A stretch of 64,000 nucleotides of DNA from Nectonema munidae. Lineage: Eukaryota > Nematomorpha > Nectonematoida > Nectonematidae. The position numbers were made by a program, and so were the translations under genes. Below, in pieces: positions 1 through 12,986 of the stretch. Numbering within the stretch: the first letter of the stretch is position 1; every line of letters begins with the position of its first letter. The stretch is taken from the NCBI GenBank assembly GCA_030549495.1, contig JAUIRK010000871.1, positions 248,001-312,000 of the forward strand, in the 5' to 3' direction. The notes beneath the pieces are model-generated. The model ran no database searches, was not told the origin of the DNA, and was given only the letters and a program-made list of their open reading frames with translations.

Positions 1-2280
1 CATGGCACAAAAACAAAACGAAAAAAAGAAATTGTTATTTGAAAAAAGTTCCTGGGAACCGCTTGAATCTACAACTATCTTCTATAATAAAAATAAGCAA
101 AGACTATATAATAAACAAAGATAAGCAGAACCACTGACGGATCTAAAGGGGGCTGCCTAGGCCCTGCCCACTATGCAGTAAAGACACAAAAAAGAAGATG
201 ATGATGGTGGTGATGACGATGGAGATGATGATCTTGACTTAAAAAATTAGGTTTTGTTAAGAAATGTTGACGGAGACGATTGTGACAGACTACGTCTGAA
301 CTTTGAAAAATCGGGTATTACTAAAATATGGGCAGAAATAGCCAGAAATGTTTAAATTATTTTAAACCTGTTTTTTCACTTTCACATAAGTAAATTTATT
401 ATCTTATTCAGCAAAAATAAATTTTATTAAAAATTTTAATTTGTTTTTATTTTTTTATTTAAAGTTTTATTTTTTTTACAACACCCTGAATCCGATTATA
501 GTTATGGGCATTATATTTTGGTAGTTATCCGAAAATTAATCGTCTGCCTTCCTATAAATTTTCATATGACTTTACGCACACAATTTATATTTTTTGGGTC
601 ATCTCGAGACTTTATGCCAGAAACTTTTAAAGTAGCTGTTAAACTTTTTAATTTCTTTAGTTTTTGAATATGCTTAAATTAATATATCAATATTGCTTAT
701 TGAAATTTTATTATTTTCTAAAATTAATATTTTTTGATAAATCTTTTAAGATATTTTAAAAAGTTAGCTAAAAATTATATGAGTTTTTTAATTTTTCACT
801 TTTTGTAATTTTTTGAAATAAGTTGAACCAAAAGAACGTTAATTTGTTGTTTTAAGACATTTAAATATTTTTTGCTTTCAGAGGAAAATTAAGTTTACTT
901 TTAAAAATCTAAAGTTTTAAAAGTTTATTTTTTTATCAAATTTAAAATTTATAAATTTTTTTCAAAAAATGTAACTTTTATAACTTGCAGTTTAACATTT
1001 GGTTAAGATGGATATTATGGAAGCCTTAAAATTAAACGATTTTTTATGTAGGGATCCAATACATATTTTAACTATAGTATTAAGTACAATCTTGATTTTT
1101 AATATTACAAATACCTTTTTTTATAAAATACTGAAAAATCTTGCTATAAGGACACCTTTTTTTATAATAATATTGATTTTTAATATTAGAGATAGTTTTT
1201 GCAAAAAATATTGCTATAAAAGGCGCGTTTTATAATAATATTCATTTCCAAATTTATATGAATTTAATTGTACCTTTAAGTTAAATGTGTACTCTATTGG
1301 TGAAGGTATTTTTGTCAATCCATACATAAGTAATGAATACTATATCAATCGCTAATATGCGGTTAATCCAACAATACATGTGTTTTTTGCCTATACTTTG
1401 TCTCCAAATTCAACAATACATTTCAATTTTATATATTTTAGCCAAATCTCAATTCAAGACGAGCTCAAATCAAGTTTGCAGAAACTCTCAATGTTTGAAT
1501 TGGATTTTTTTATTTCACCTGAAATTTTTGAATGTTCTTTAATACCCTTATTAATGGTTCATCATATCTTATATATTGAATAATAAATAAATTATCCACT
1601 TTATTAAAAATTATGATAAAACTTATTTTTTAAGAAAAAGATTTAGTGATACAAATTTTAAGAAGACCGGGTAATACTAAGTAGTTCAAGAAGGCTTGTA
1701 TTTATCCTACAAATTTTTTCTTTTTATTATATCTTGTTCACATACTATGTTTTTTTAATTATTTTTAATGTATATTTCTTGTTTAGAATCCACATTAGTA
1801 AATAAATTTCTTCACCTATCAATATCAAACCTTCAAAATAGGTTATACCTGCATCATTTTTATAATAAACCAATATTTTGACTTTATTTTACTCAAAATA
1901 TTTTAAAACTTTTATTCTTATTCATGTGTTATCATACCTTATAATATATTGAATAAAAAAATGATCCACTTTTTTTTTAAATTTTATGATAATTGTTTAA
2001 AAGGACATAATAAAGATTTTTAACGTCTACTCCAACTAGACCCAGAAATCCACCAGATTCCTTTCTTTCTTTATATTTCTAGAAATCAAAACCCTTTTAG
2101 TGTTTTTTGTTCAATTCTTTTTCCTTAATTTCCTTTGCCTATGCTAACTAAAGACAATACATTGAATCTCGATTGGACCTCCATTGTTTTGGTACAAAAT
2201 TTCCTTTATTCCTTAATGTCTAATTTTATGATCATCTTTGTTGAATTATAAAAGGTTATCACACTTCATCATCTAAAACA
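1..2280. other. AT-rich intergenic DNA
   Basis: No gene is supported here. Short reading frames are low-complexity and lack recognisable motifs. Bases 133-180 carry a CACTGACGGATCTAAAGGGGG-like stretch of the kind found at transposon termini, followed by an interrupted GATGATG tract (about 198-232). Bases about 1,538-1,625 and 1,915-1,995 are a diverged direct repeat; both contain a cat-atctta/cat-acctta stretch, then 'atattgaata' and 'atccactttt'. Confidence 0.5.
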
Positions 2281-2284
2281 ATAT

Positions 2285-3245
2285 ATATAAATATAAATTT
2301 TCAAGAGTGTATCTAATATGGGGATTAAGTTTTAATTTATCTACAGATGTCAAAATTTTGTTAAGCAATATGACTTTTGATTTTAATTGACAATTTTTGC
2401 CATGCGTGGGTCACTAAACTACCATGAAATTTGTATGAAAAATTGCATATAGTCATTTTTGGAAGAGCAGAAAATCGCTAGGAAACTGCCTGTGCTGATA
2501 CTTCATTTTTGCTGAAAAGCCCTTTGCTTCTGTTTCCTGAATTCCCATAAATTAGCATATAATATATTAATAAAATTAAAAATATATAAAATAAATGAAA
2601 AATAAGTCAACATATATTCTCAATGTGATATATATTTTTTTAACTATGCTGAATTCAGTGGTGATGTCCATTTTTTCAAAATCTGTCAAAAATAGATTTA
2701 TATATGGCAACTCATCTCAAAAAAAGGAACTTTTTATAATAAAAAAAGTTTTTTACATATATATACTCATTTTCTAGTATGTAGAATTCAGTGGTCATGT
2801 CCATTTTTTTTATCAAACCTGTCAAAAAATGATTTAAATATAATGATAGCCCATGTCAAAATTAAAATTTTTATTCTTACAAAAAGTTTTATACATATAT
2901 TTTCAAGCATGCGGAATTTAGTGGTGATGCTCATTCCTTATGGAAATCAATTTTTAGATATATTTCTCATCAACTAAAATTTTGATTGGCATTTTCTAAA
3001 AAGCAGCCATGATTAATGAAAAAATTAAATATATAAAGTGTTAGGCGTTCATAACTATATAATTATAAATTTTTAAGGGAGTATCAAATAAAGACCCTAC
3101 GTTATAAAGTTAACTACAGGTAATGTCAAAGTTTTGTTGAAAAATGTTAATTTTTGATTGACAGTATTTGACATGAGAGTTTCATTCAACTACCATGGAA
3201 ATGGTACCAAAATATGCAACTAACAATTTTAGGAAAAGTCATAAA
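2285..3245. repeat. Diverged direct repeats, old unclassified repeat
   Basis: Bases 2,285-2,490 and 3,055-3,245 are diverged copies of one sequence. Both have 'aaattttcaagagtgtatc' or a close variant, then 'tctaca/actacagg', 'tgtcaaa.ttttgtt', and 'actaccatg'. Between them are three diverged units of about 132 bp, at about 2,644, 2,777 and 2,909. Each unit contains GAATTCAGTGGTGATG or a near variant. No coding capacity is seen. This looks like an old interspersed repeat or decayed satellite; the class is unknown. Confidence 0.55.
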
Positions 3246-3639
3246 ATTTGAAGGGATAATTCAGCCAATATGCTCCCATCCTAATAACTAATAAGATTAA
3301 CAAAACACAGAAAATTAGAACAAAGTATATTCTTATTTTTGTGATATCCTCAAACAAGATTTTTAGATAGATTAATAAATTAAACCAGAAAAGTTTGAAA
3401 TTTTATTTAAACACTAAAAGTTGTGTAATATTTATTATTCTCTGAATTTGAAGCTTACTGATCTTCATCCTAAAAAAAATAAAATATTTTTGAAATTTTT
3501 TGTCAAATTATTTTAAAAAAACAAGTGTATACCTCTGAGTAAAAGTGTTCACACTTTTCATGTTTCATACCTAGCTCTATTTTCTAAATCTTCATAAACA
3601 TATTAGTAGAAATTAAATAATAATTCATTAAGTTAACAT

Positions 3640-4280
3640 TTACCTTTTTACTTTTCTTTGACCTGGCTTCATTGCTAACTTTGGTTTACTCAAAGTAATA
3701 AAGTATGCATCTGATGAAATATCAAATCTTTTGCTAAATAAAGTTTTGTTTAAATTAATCAGTTTCCTTTTTAAATTTTCTCTATTTTCGGTAGTAATAC
3801 AATTACACATTGATGTTGAAGTTAGCAGTTTCGAAGCTTCTCCAATTAGTTGATAGTTACCACTACTGTGTAAAGCAGCATTTAGCATTTGATTTTGATA
3901 GAACGCTTCATCTTTTAAAATCTCTATAATTTCAACCAGTTTTTTCGGTTTTCAATTTTGAAGACATTGAGATTCTGAATTATTATTCGTCCAATTTTTT
4001 GGTATATAGTTGAATTTATTTCGAGCTCCAAAAACATAAACTTCTATTGTTGGTATTATTTTGCGAGTTAAATACATTCCAATGGTATTTCGATACTTAG
4101 TAATAATATCAGCCTTTTTTTGTTCAAAATTTATTTTTGTATCACAATTAGCAACCCCTGAAGGAGAAAATATTTGATTATAAAATTTTTTAATTTACTT
4201 TTCATTAACTCCAATTTTATTTCTCAAATTTCGCTTAATAATTTCCTTAACCGTATTTAAGGCATGGGGACAGAATCCTC
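3640..4280 (-). pseudogene. Decayed unrecognised ORF, minus strand
   Basis: A minus-strand frame reads from about 4,280 down to 3,640 with only two in-frame stops: a TGA near 3,949 and a TAA near 4,197. The uninterrupted last part starts at Met 3,888 and has 82 codons. The translation is mixed-composition rather than low-complexity: an aromatic stretch with VFGARNKFNYIPKNW upstream, SMCNC in the middle, and a basic end PGQRKVKR. I do not recognise the family. A single frame kept over about 640 bases in AT-rich DNA argues for a once-coding sequence, probably from a mobile element. Confidence 0.4.
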
Positions 4281-4289
4281 CCCCCTCAT

Positions 4290-5550
4290 GAAAAAATTAA
4301 CAAGTATTCATAAACTACATTATTAATTCGGTTATAATTTCATGACTTTTTCTAAATAAGTATTTTTATGATTTGACAATAATTTAGTAATTTTATAAAA
4401 TGAATTACATCTTATACAGTTGTAGTAAACAAAGAATGTCACTAACTTTTTGCTTTTTTCTACTTACAAATGATAAACAACTTTTTACTGAAAATTCTTT
4501 CTCTATTCTTATTCAATTTTGGTCTTATATTTTTTAATAGTTTATTCAGATAAATAAAAAGACTGAAAATAGGTCAATGACCTTTTGTTAAATTTCAGTT
4601 TGTGCATGTAATACACATACATATATACACAAAGAAATAAAATGTTCTTTGAAAACCTGATAAGCTCAAAACAGCTCGCAAAAATTATTTTATTTACTTT
4701 TTACAACTTTTCATTATAACATTGTCTCAAAATGAAATTAGAAACATGAGGTATGGAAAATAGAAAAACGATTCTTGTCGAGACTCTTTTGCTTTAGCAT
4801 GTAAAACATAGTTGAAATCCATGCATATTGGAGCATAAGAAATTTTTTATCACTCTAAACCGCAAGATATTATCACTTTCACATATCATGGCGCCAATTT
4901 TATTATTTTGATTTTTCCAATTATAAATTTTTAGAGTTAAAAAATTCCACCATTTCCTAACTATTTGGTTGAACCTTTTTATCTACCCTATTCCTTCTCT
5001 AATCTTTTATTTTCTGGATACGCCACTGTATATAGTATTTAAACATCTTTTTTTAGAATTTGTGTGATACTGTTTTTATGGTTTTTGAAATTCAATTAAA
5101 TCAAGAATAAAAACATTTTTACGATTTTTATATTTTTTTAATCATATTTTTAGTTCAGTACATCAATATGACTGATTTTCACAATTTATAAATGCAAGTT
5201 TTTTACATTCATATGATCTGATTCCATTCGAGTGTTGATTACAATTTTATTTCATCATTACAGATCGTAAAAAAACTTGTTTTGTATAAATATAAATTTT
5301 TCCACATGCACTCTTGATTGCTTGATTTTATGCATAATGTTATGTAGTAGTTTATCGATATCTGAGTGATCGCGACCGTATGATAAAAACATACACAAAA
5401 TGTATGGCAGTGTTGCCACTTTAAATTTCAAACAAACCAAAGATTTTATTATAAAAGAATCAAGGAGTACATGAAAAAACCCAAGATCATTAAAAACAGT
5501 GTTGTAAACGTAAAATCTTTTGTAAAAACTTTTAAATCACTTTTTGAGTC
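4290..5550. other. AT-rich intergenic DNA with one transposon end
   Basis: No gene is supported. Near 5,015-5,030 the sequence GGATACGCCACTGTAT, read on the other strand, is a CAGTGGCGTA-type terminus. The same kind of end occurs near 8,198, 8,435 and 9,187. No partner end was found nearby. Confidence 0.4.
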
Positions 5551-5552
5551 TA

Positions 5553-6410
5553 TTAAGATATCTTTTGTGCACATTTCCATTTTGCAAGTCTGAAAAAAAG
5601 CTCTTTTGTTGGTTTCCATGTAATACACGCACCACCATTCCTTTTTATATGTTGTCGTGCTAAAATTCGATCTCTTGTAGTTGATGCTTTTAATTTATTG
5701 GTAAGTTTCGTCTTCGTATTGTTAAGTTGAGAAAAATATCTTTCCACCGATGCGGAAGAATGAGGCAGTATTGTCATGTTTGTCATAAATTTAAACAAAT
5801 TTAAATATTTTGGGCGGTTAAAGATATCTTCAACTTCACGAATTTTATACCAAAACTTTGGAACTTCCATATTTTTATAATTGAAATTATTAATACCTAA
5901 AAATTTGAAGGCTTGAAATTCATCGTACAAGTCATCACGATTAATATCTTCGTCTTGAATCATCGCTTTAAAATATGAAGTTAAATTTGTAAATACAACT
6001 ATTGAATTTCTTGTGCGATAATATCCATATCTAAAACCTTTAAGTTAGCTACACGCTGTTTTCATTAAAAACAAATCTTTTTTTGATATGAATACATATT
6101 TCTTTCAAATACATTAAGCAGTTAGTTTTGAATTCTTTTTCTTCGGGTTGTGACAATGATTCTTTAAAATAAGAAGAGACATCATTTTTCCACCAAGGAA
6201 TATATTTTCGAGTGAAGTGTGTAATCGTTCATCATTTGGATCAATTTCATTTAATTTAGAATTCAACAAAATTTCTTCTCTAATGAAAAAACTTAGAAAA
6301 GTTCTATATTGTTCGCCGATAGTTTCATAAAACTTATGAAAACGGAAGCCTTCTGACTGGAATGGTATATTTATTCTGTTTATTTTACCTAAAATATAAC
6401 TGAGATCATT
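5553..6410 (-). pseudogene. Degenerate hAT-family transposase
   Basis: The longest open part (5,963-5,553, 136 codons) carries the hAT C-terminal dimerisation region: LPHSSASVERYFSQLNN followed by a basic stretch and ILARQHIK. Upstream on the same strand (about 6,400-6,100), but in broken frame, is an earlier transposase segment with patterns such as SEGFRFHKFYE, FLSFFIREEIL and NEIDPND, typical of hAT proteins. Stops and frame changes separate the parts, so the gene is dead. The CAT/ATG microsatellite begins just upstream in the direction of transcription, so the N-terminal half is missing or displaced. Confidence 0.7.
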
Positions 6411-6414
6411 ACCA

Positions 6415-7260
<846 letters not shown>

Positions 7261-7263
7261 ATC

Positions 7264-8190
7264 ATTACCCTCAAATCAATAACTACATCTGCTATGTACT
7301 TCTTGAATACATTTTCTATCGACTGTATAAAACTACTCTACTAAATTCCATTCACAATGGCTACTTCTCTTCTATAGAGGATATATTTCTCTTACTGTCT
7401 TCCCTCATCTAAATTCTACAATATACTATGTAAAGGTTTCGCATTTCACGCGCTCTCTATGCATATGTAAATTCACTTGACAACCTGAATATAATAATAG
7501 AGTGACTAGCCTCATGCAACACAATCAGCATGCATTCATCATCGTGTCGCGTATGCCACGTATGTAAGTGTATACGTGCGCGCTTTCAATGCATTCTATG
7601 ATATCCATTCACATTCTCTCCTGTCCCTCTCTCTTCTCTTCTGCTGCACCTAATTATTAAATAAAGCCAGCATTCACCAAATTCTGCATCCATGCATCAA
7701 CATCTTTCGTCATCATTACTGTTCATCGCCATCATAGATACGCGCGTTTCTTATGCGCTCTTTCTTTTCTGACATGCACTACTGCAACAGACGCTAATCG
7801 ATAAACTAAGAGTGTTATGTATTTTTCTCATTTTTAGTGCAACACACGCTTCTCTCAGTTTCTAAAATATTCTTTTTTATTAGTAAGTCTTATTATATTA
7901 TGACTTTTTCAATCTACACAGTCGCGTACTTAGGCATCAATCCCACTCAAGGACATTCGTTTCGTCAGGCGCCTTGCTTTCTTTCCTCGTTTTTTTAAAA
8001 TTTAAAATAAATATTAGCTAGACCAAATAAAATCAATATAATATTTAATCATTTGCTTAAATTCAGTATAAGTATATTTTAAAAAATATTTATTTCTTTG
8101 CTTTCAAAATTTCCATTTCTTTAATATTTTTAAACATAAATAAGAAAAATAAGTTCACAATATTATAAGTTCTGTACTTATTGGTTGTCT
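7264..8190. other. Intergenic DNA, mixed composition
   Basis: Bases 7,264-7,860 are less AT-rich than most of the window and contain pyrimidine-rich stretches (for example 7,617-7,645). No supported reading frame, RNA gene or transposon end is seen. Confidence 0.35.
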
Positions 8191-8197
8191 CCCTCAC

Positions 8198-8435
8198 CAG
8201 TGACGTAGCGAAAAATAAAAAATGCGATTGCACAAAGGGGCACATTTTTTCGAAAAAAAAATAAAAATTTCTCAGAAGCTTAAAAGTCAAGTGGGATTTT
8301 TGGGAAAAAATGTCAACACTTCAGAATTGTAGATAGATTTATAATAGCTTTAAATTTTTAAGAGAATAAAAATGGGGGCACCTAGTGAAAATAGAGGGAC
8401 CCCGCACCACTAGCCCCGTCCTGGCTACGCCACGG
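8198..8435. mobile_element. hAT-like MITE with CAGTGRCGTAGC ends
   Basis: The left end reads CAGTGACGTAGCG (8,198). The right end, read from the other strand, is CCGTGGCGTAGCCAGGACG (8,435). The flanking 8-mers TCCCTCAC and TGCATCAC agree at 6 of 8 positions, as expected for an aged hAT target duplication. The element is 238 bp and has no coding capacity. A C-rich run (8,443-8,456) follows the right end. Confidence 0.6.
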
Positions 8436-8495
8436 TGCATCACCCCCCCCCCCCCTCCTGCCAATTAACATTTTGATTTATTGCGTTAAAATTAC

Positions 8496-8621
8496 TAACC
8501 CGTTAACGACCAGAATAATCTGACGATATCTAATGTAAAGCAGAAGATTTGTATTAAAGAGCTTTGATAAACGCAGACGATTTTATTTTTATAAAGTCGA
8601 CTCTGGGGCGTTAACGGGTTA
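8496..8621. mobile_element. MITE family A, copy 1 (TAACCCGTTAACG ends)
   Basis: A 126-bp unit has inverted ends TAACCCGTTAACGACC (left) and TAACCCGTTAACGCCCC (right, other strand). The interior contains CTGACGATATCTAATGTAAA and a run shared almost exactly with the copy at 60,926-61,049. Ends abut TA, suggesting a Tc1/mariner-type TA target, but the superfamily is not proven. Confidence 0.75.
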
Positions 8622-8833
8622 CAATAATTCTGTTTATTTCGCTTTCCTAGAAAGGTATCAAATAAATGAAATGGATAATTTTTTGTTTGGAGATTTGAGA
8701 GGCTAATTTTTTTTAATGTATTCACTCTAAAAAAATTGTATTAATTTATTAATTTTGCATATTTTTTATTGAAGTCTGCACTTTTAAAAATTAAAGTTTT
8801 TTTTAAATGTTATTTTTTAAATAATGAATCATC

Positions 8834-9187
8834 TTATTTAGATTTATAAAGTTTTTCTAAACAAATTTTAAAAATTTCCAGTTTTGAGAACATTTTGTAA
8901 CCGGATATCAGTGACTCTAAAACAACCACCTTTTTCAACACCACTTTACACTTAGCTCCATCACCACCATGATCATTCAATTGCTTACCAAGAGGGGCGT
9001 TGGTATCCGGCTCAGAATTTATTTGTATATCATCAATATAAATTTTAGCAAGATGTTTTAGACCTAATTGGTAATGCAACAATTTCTTCTTACACTTTTT
9101 ATTCCAATTTTTATCTTTTGAGCGTTTTGAAGTGTTGTTTAACATTTTGAGGGGCGACAATATTCATCTTGTAGGTACGCCACTGTG
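8834..9187 (-). other. Unrecognised ORF at a transposon end
   Basis: A minus-strand frame of 108 codons (9,160-8,834) starts Met-Ser-Pro-Leu-Lys and is lysine-rich, with a central NSEPDTNAPLGKQLN and HGGDGAKCKVV stretch. I do not recognise it. About 15 bases upstream of the Met the minus strand reads CACAGTGGCGTACCTAC (9,187 downward), a TIR-like terminus also seen near 5,029 and 8,435. It is therefore probably part of a mobile element rather than a host gene. No partner end was located. Confidence 0.35.
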
Positions 9188-9189
9188 AT

Positions 9190-10314
9190 CATCTCATCAC
9201 TCACACAAAGCGCGTAATCACCTTTTTATCAAATGCGTGTTTGTGACTGTTTTGTCTTTTGCTCATGGAAATGCAGAAGGAAACTCACTCAAAAGCGCCC
9301 AAAGCTCCACTTCTAGGGTTAAAGTTTGTAACCTCTTTTATATGACTCAACGTGGAGGCAACACGCATCGCATCTTTCAAAATGTCATTTTGCCATCGCA
9401 TTCTTGATGAATGAATGAATGTGTATGCGTCCAAATACTCAGGAGAGATGTGCTCCTTCCTCTTATCGTATTTGATTGGCCTTCACACAAAATGTCTCCT
9501 TTGATGTCATTCGTCAATTTGATTTGTATGCGAAATGAGGAGATGTTTTTGCATCACTGCCCTATTTCAACACTGAAACACGCAGCATACTACTTGATGT
9601 ATGTTTTCGCGTTTTCGAATGTGGCTCATCGAAAACAAAATTTGGCTACCATTTTTATGTATTATATATATTTGCACATCATTCTCCATTATCAATTAAA
9701 TATCTTTGCTTCTATATCCTTCATCTTCTCCTTTATATAATATACCATGAGAGAAAGCTAAAATCTCCAACTCTTTTTGTCTACTAAATCTTTTTTGGAT
9801 CTTGTTAAGGATTTTAACATTAAATGTATCGTATGAAGGAAAGGATTTCCATTACAGAAATTTTACTAACTCATTTTACAAAATTTATAAAGTTGCGTGA
9901 TCTTTGGAGCTTATATCTAAATAATACAAGATTTAGTTATAAGCGGTCAAGCTTCAGGCTGTCAGATGTCCTCTTACTATTATATGAAACACTGTTCATA
10001 GAAATTTTGAATTGTTATCATTTTTCATTGGCGGATTTAAAGGCCTAAAATTGCATTGTCAATTGCTTGAAAAGTTTACTTGATTTAATTCTTTTCGTAG
10101 AACTCAAATATTATGATGATTTCTGCAACTCGTTTTTTAGATTCAATCTTTCTCTAAAGTGAGAAGCTCTAAAAAGTTTTTTATGTTTCAATCGTAATTA
10201 ATTGTGACACTTATTACTTTTATATTATCCAATTTTTCTTTGTAAATTTATTATTTAAACACATCAAGTTTTACCACATCAATTCACTTCGCAGTTCAAT
10301 GAATGAGGATCGTT
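9190..10314. other. Intergenic DNA, no gene seen
   Basis: Bases 9,190-9,640 are less AT-rich than their surroundings but show no convincing coding frame. A frame of 109 codons at 9,411 begins in a short GAAT repeat and looks fortuitous. A second, at 9,824, has no recognisable motif. Confidence 0.35.
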
Positions 10315-10786
10315 TTAACCTTCGCACTACGGACGATTTGTATACCCCTCGAACTACGGAGCAATGGAAAAAAACTCCACTATTATTATCATCAAATAAA
10401 CGTATACAAGAGCAATATCTCGTTATTATAAACATTTATTGCTTCTTATAGCTTGTTTAGAATGATGTTGATGAAACCATTCGACTATCATGATGATGAT
10501 AGTGGAGATGATTTGATAATATTATAGTTGCATGATAATTTTCTTATAGAGAAGATATGATATGAAAAAGAAGTATTGAAGAAGACTATTACGAATGTGA
10601 TATATTGTGATATAAATTTATCACACGTGTGATCTATTTTATATAGGCCTTATTTACATTGAACCGTAGAGACGTAAATCGATTTACCACATAAGCATCA
10701 GTACTTTTATTGCACGTTTACAGCTGTTGGCATTTGTATAAAAATTCTTCATAATATCACAAGTGTTTCTTCTCATATTTCTAATA

Positions 10787-12986
10787 ATGAGTGAACCTTC
10801 AGACTTAGAGGATCGTTTTTCTTTTTCTTCTGAATCCATAACTGGAAGTTCTTCAGAATCTTCGATTTCGTATGAAAATTATAATTCTTTGACTGCTCCT
10901 GATGAAACTGTGTATTCTTGGGAGCCAACTCAAGCTTCTTTTGGAAGAACACTGTCCAGAAATATACGAAATATTCAGTCTGTTCCTCCTGGTCCGAAAA
11001 ACGGAGCTGAAGTTTTAGATGATTCCCTTTCAATTTTTCAGCTTTTTATGACTCAAAGTCTTATTCACTATATTTACAAATGCACAAAGTTGCGAATGGA
11101 TGAAAACTTTGCGTAAGTTTGATGTTTTTAGCGATACTATCTCTTGTATTTCCCAGGGCTTCGGGGCCGCCTTATAATTTTCTTCTTCAATTTCTGAAAA
11201 ACGTATTTTTTGACCCCAGCTCCGATATCCCTCATTTTTGCTAAACAAGTTAAATACTGTTTTTAGCATTTTTTCTTCATTTATGGATTTTTGAATTAAT
11301 TAAAATTTTAGTATTTTTTTATCTATATAAATGTTAAACTTTATATATACTTATATGATTTTTTATCTATTTTATCATATTTTTTAGTTTTTTTATAAGG
11401 TTTTTATTTTATTGTTTTTTATGAATTTGTATTGACAAATAAAATCTTATAACGAACTGTATATTTATAAAAGCTAAAAAGGTATTTGAGACTTACTTGA
11501 GGCTAGACACTTAGTCGCACTATTTTGTTTATAATTCTGACTTCTAGTAAAAAACCGTTTCGGCTTTAGCTGCTCTGGACTTCTAATCTGGCTCCCGCTT
11601 CGAAGCCCTGGTATTTTTGTTTTATTAGAATAGATATAAGTATTATAAAAAACTTTTAGAAGTAGTACTCCTAAATATCAGAGTCTTTTCCAATCCTATC
11701 AGAAATTTCAAATTCATGATATTTTGGCCTACTTCAGCTGCATACTTTATATCGGGCAATCAAGAAGTCAATCTATCCAGCTCAGTTATTTGTTTTCTGA
11801 AGACCACGGAGAACCTTTCATGAAAGCAGCTATTTCCCGAGATATGTTTTATCTCATTCACACATTTATTCGATTTGATGTTAGAAGTGAAAGAAATAGC
11901 GAAGATAAAATTTCTCCTATTAGATATGTTCACAATCATTTTTATAATATATTTTCTTTATATTTTACACCAACAGACTATGTAACTGTAGATGAGCAGT
12001 TGGTAAAATTCAGAGGAGCCTCCCCAGTAAAAATATATGATCCTTCCAAGCCCGGTAGGTATGGTATGAAGGTATATCATTGCAATGACGCTAGAAGTTT
12101 CTATATACTTAAACCAGAATTATAAGTTTCAGGTTTGGAAAATAGAGCGTATTTTAGCGGCGAAAATATAGTAAAGCGCCTAGTCAGTGATGCTAATATT
12201 CCTAAAGGCTGTGGAATTGTAATTGACCGATTCTTTACATCACATAATTTATGTGTATGGGGAACAAGTCAGGATTACACTGTCTTAGGTACAGTAAGAG
12301 CAAATAGAAGATTTATACCCCTCATATTAAGACCACAACATCTCAAAGAATTGAGATTAGCTGCATGTGAAAGTAGATTTTTGTATACTACACATGCACC
12401 TATAACTGCTTACATACCCCGTAAACATGCTATCAAAAATTTCAAAGTAGTTTACATACTATCCAGTCAGCATTTGGGATGTATTCAAACAGAGGGGGCA
12501 GACAATATTCCTGAAACAATTTTAACGTATAATAGTTTTAAGGGTGGTGTTGATATGGCAAATAAAATGTTAAGGGCTTATACATGCTATAAGCCTAATA
12601 GAAAATGGACTTATGCCGTTTTTACCAACTATTTAGATATTGTATGCCATAATAGTTGGATAATATCTAAGTATAATTCTCCAAACATATACCCATCAAC
12701 CAGAGCCGGAGGAAGAAAATATTTTTTAAGAGATTTGTGTCTAAAATTGTCTGAAACATCTATGAAATTAAGATCGCAGAGTTCATTGACCCCAGGTAAA
12801 ATTTTGAGTATTTTATCATTTTATGGTTTTCAAAATATTACAGAAAGACGAGAGGTTTCTTCTACCTCTAGGGGAAATTGTTATATATCATTCTGTAAAC
12901 CAAAAAAAAGGGGAACCAGAAAATGTGATGCATGCCATAAATATATATGTAAAAATCATACAAAAATGCTTTGTCCTAACTGCTAA
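10787..12986 (+). pseudogene. piggyBac transposase, interrupted
   Basis: The start is ATG at 10,787. A Ser/Glu-rich acidic N-terminus runs to about 11,116 in one frame. The catalytic part is open in another frame from about 11,650 to 12,986, broken by one in-frame TAA at 12,123-12,125. DDE_Tnp_1_7 landmarks are visible: YVTVDEQLVKFRG (first Asp), IVIDRFFTSHN (second Asp) and NSFKGGVDMANK (third Asp region). A C-terminal Cys/His-rich zinc domain follows (CDACHKYICKNH, CPNC). The frame change between the parts spans the nested MITE. GTAAGT at 11,112 could be a former intron donor, but I found no acceptor that restores frame cleanly. The protein is inactive as written; catalytic residues are otherwise retained. 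Confidence 0.9.
11154..11610. mobile_element. hAT MITE nested in piggyBac
   Basis: The left end is CAGGGCTTCG (11,154-11,163) and the right end is CGAAGCCCTG (11,601-11,610), a near-perfect inverted terminus. The flanking 8-mers are GTATTTCC (11,146-11,153) and GTATTTTT (11,611-11,618), 6 of 8 identical, fitting an aged 8-bp hAT target duplication. It is 457 bp with no hAT coding sequence. It must be younger than the piggyBac that contains it. Confidence 0.85.

Noticed and set aside
4262-5029. Pairing of the CAGTGGCGTA-type end at 5,029 with a left terminus
   Set aside because: No inverted partner or target duplication could be found in the preceding kilobase.
9411-9740. 109-codon plus frame
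   Set aside because: Begins in a short tandem GAAT repeat, hydrophobic AT-driven end, no domain and no splice context.
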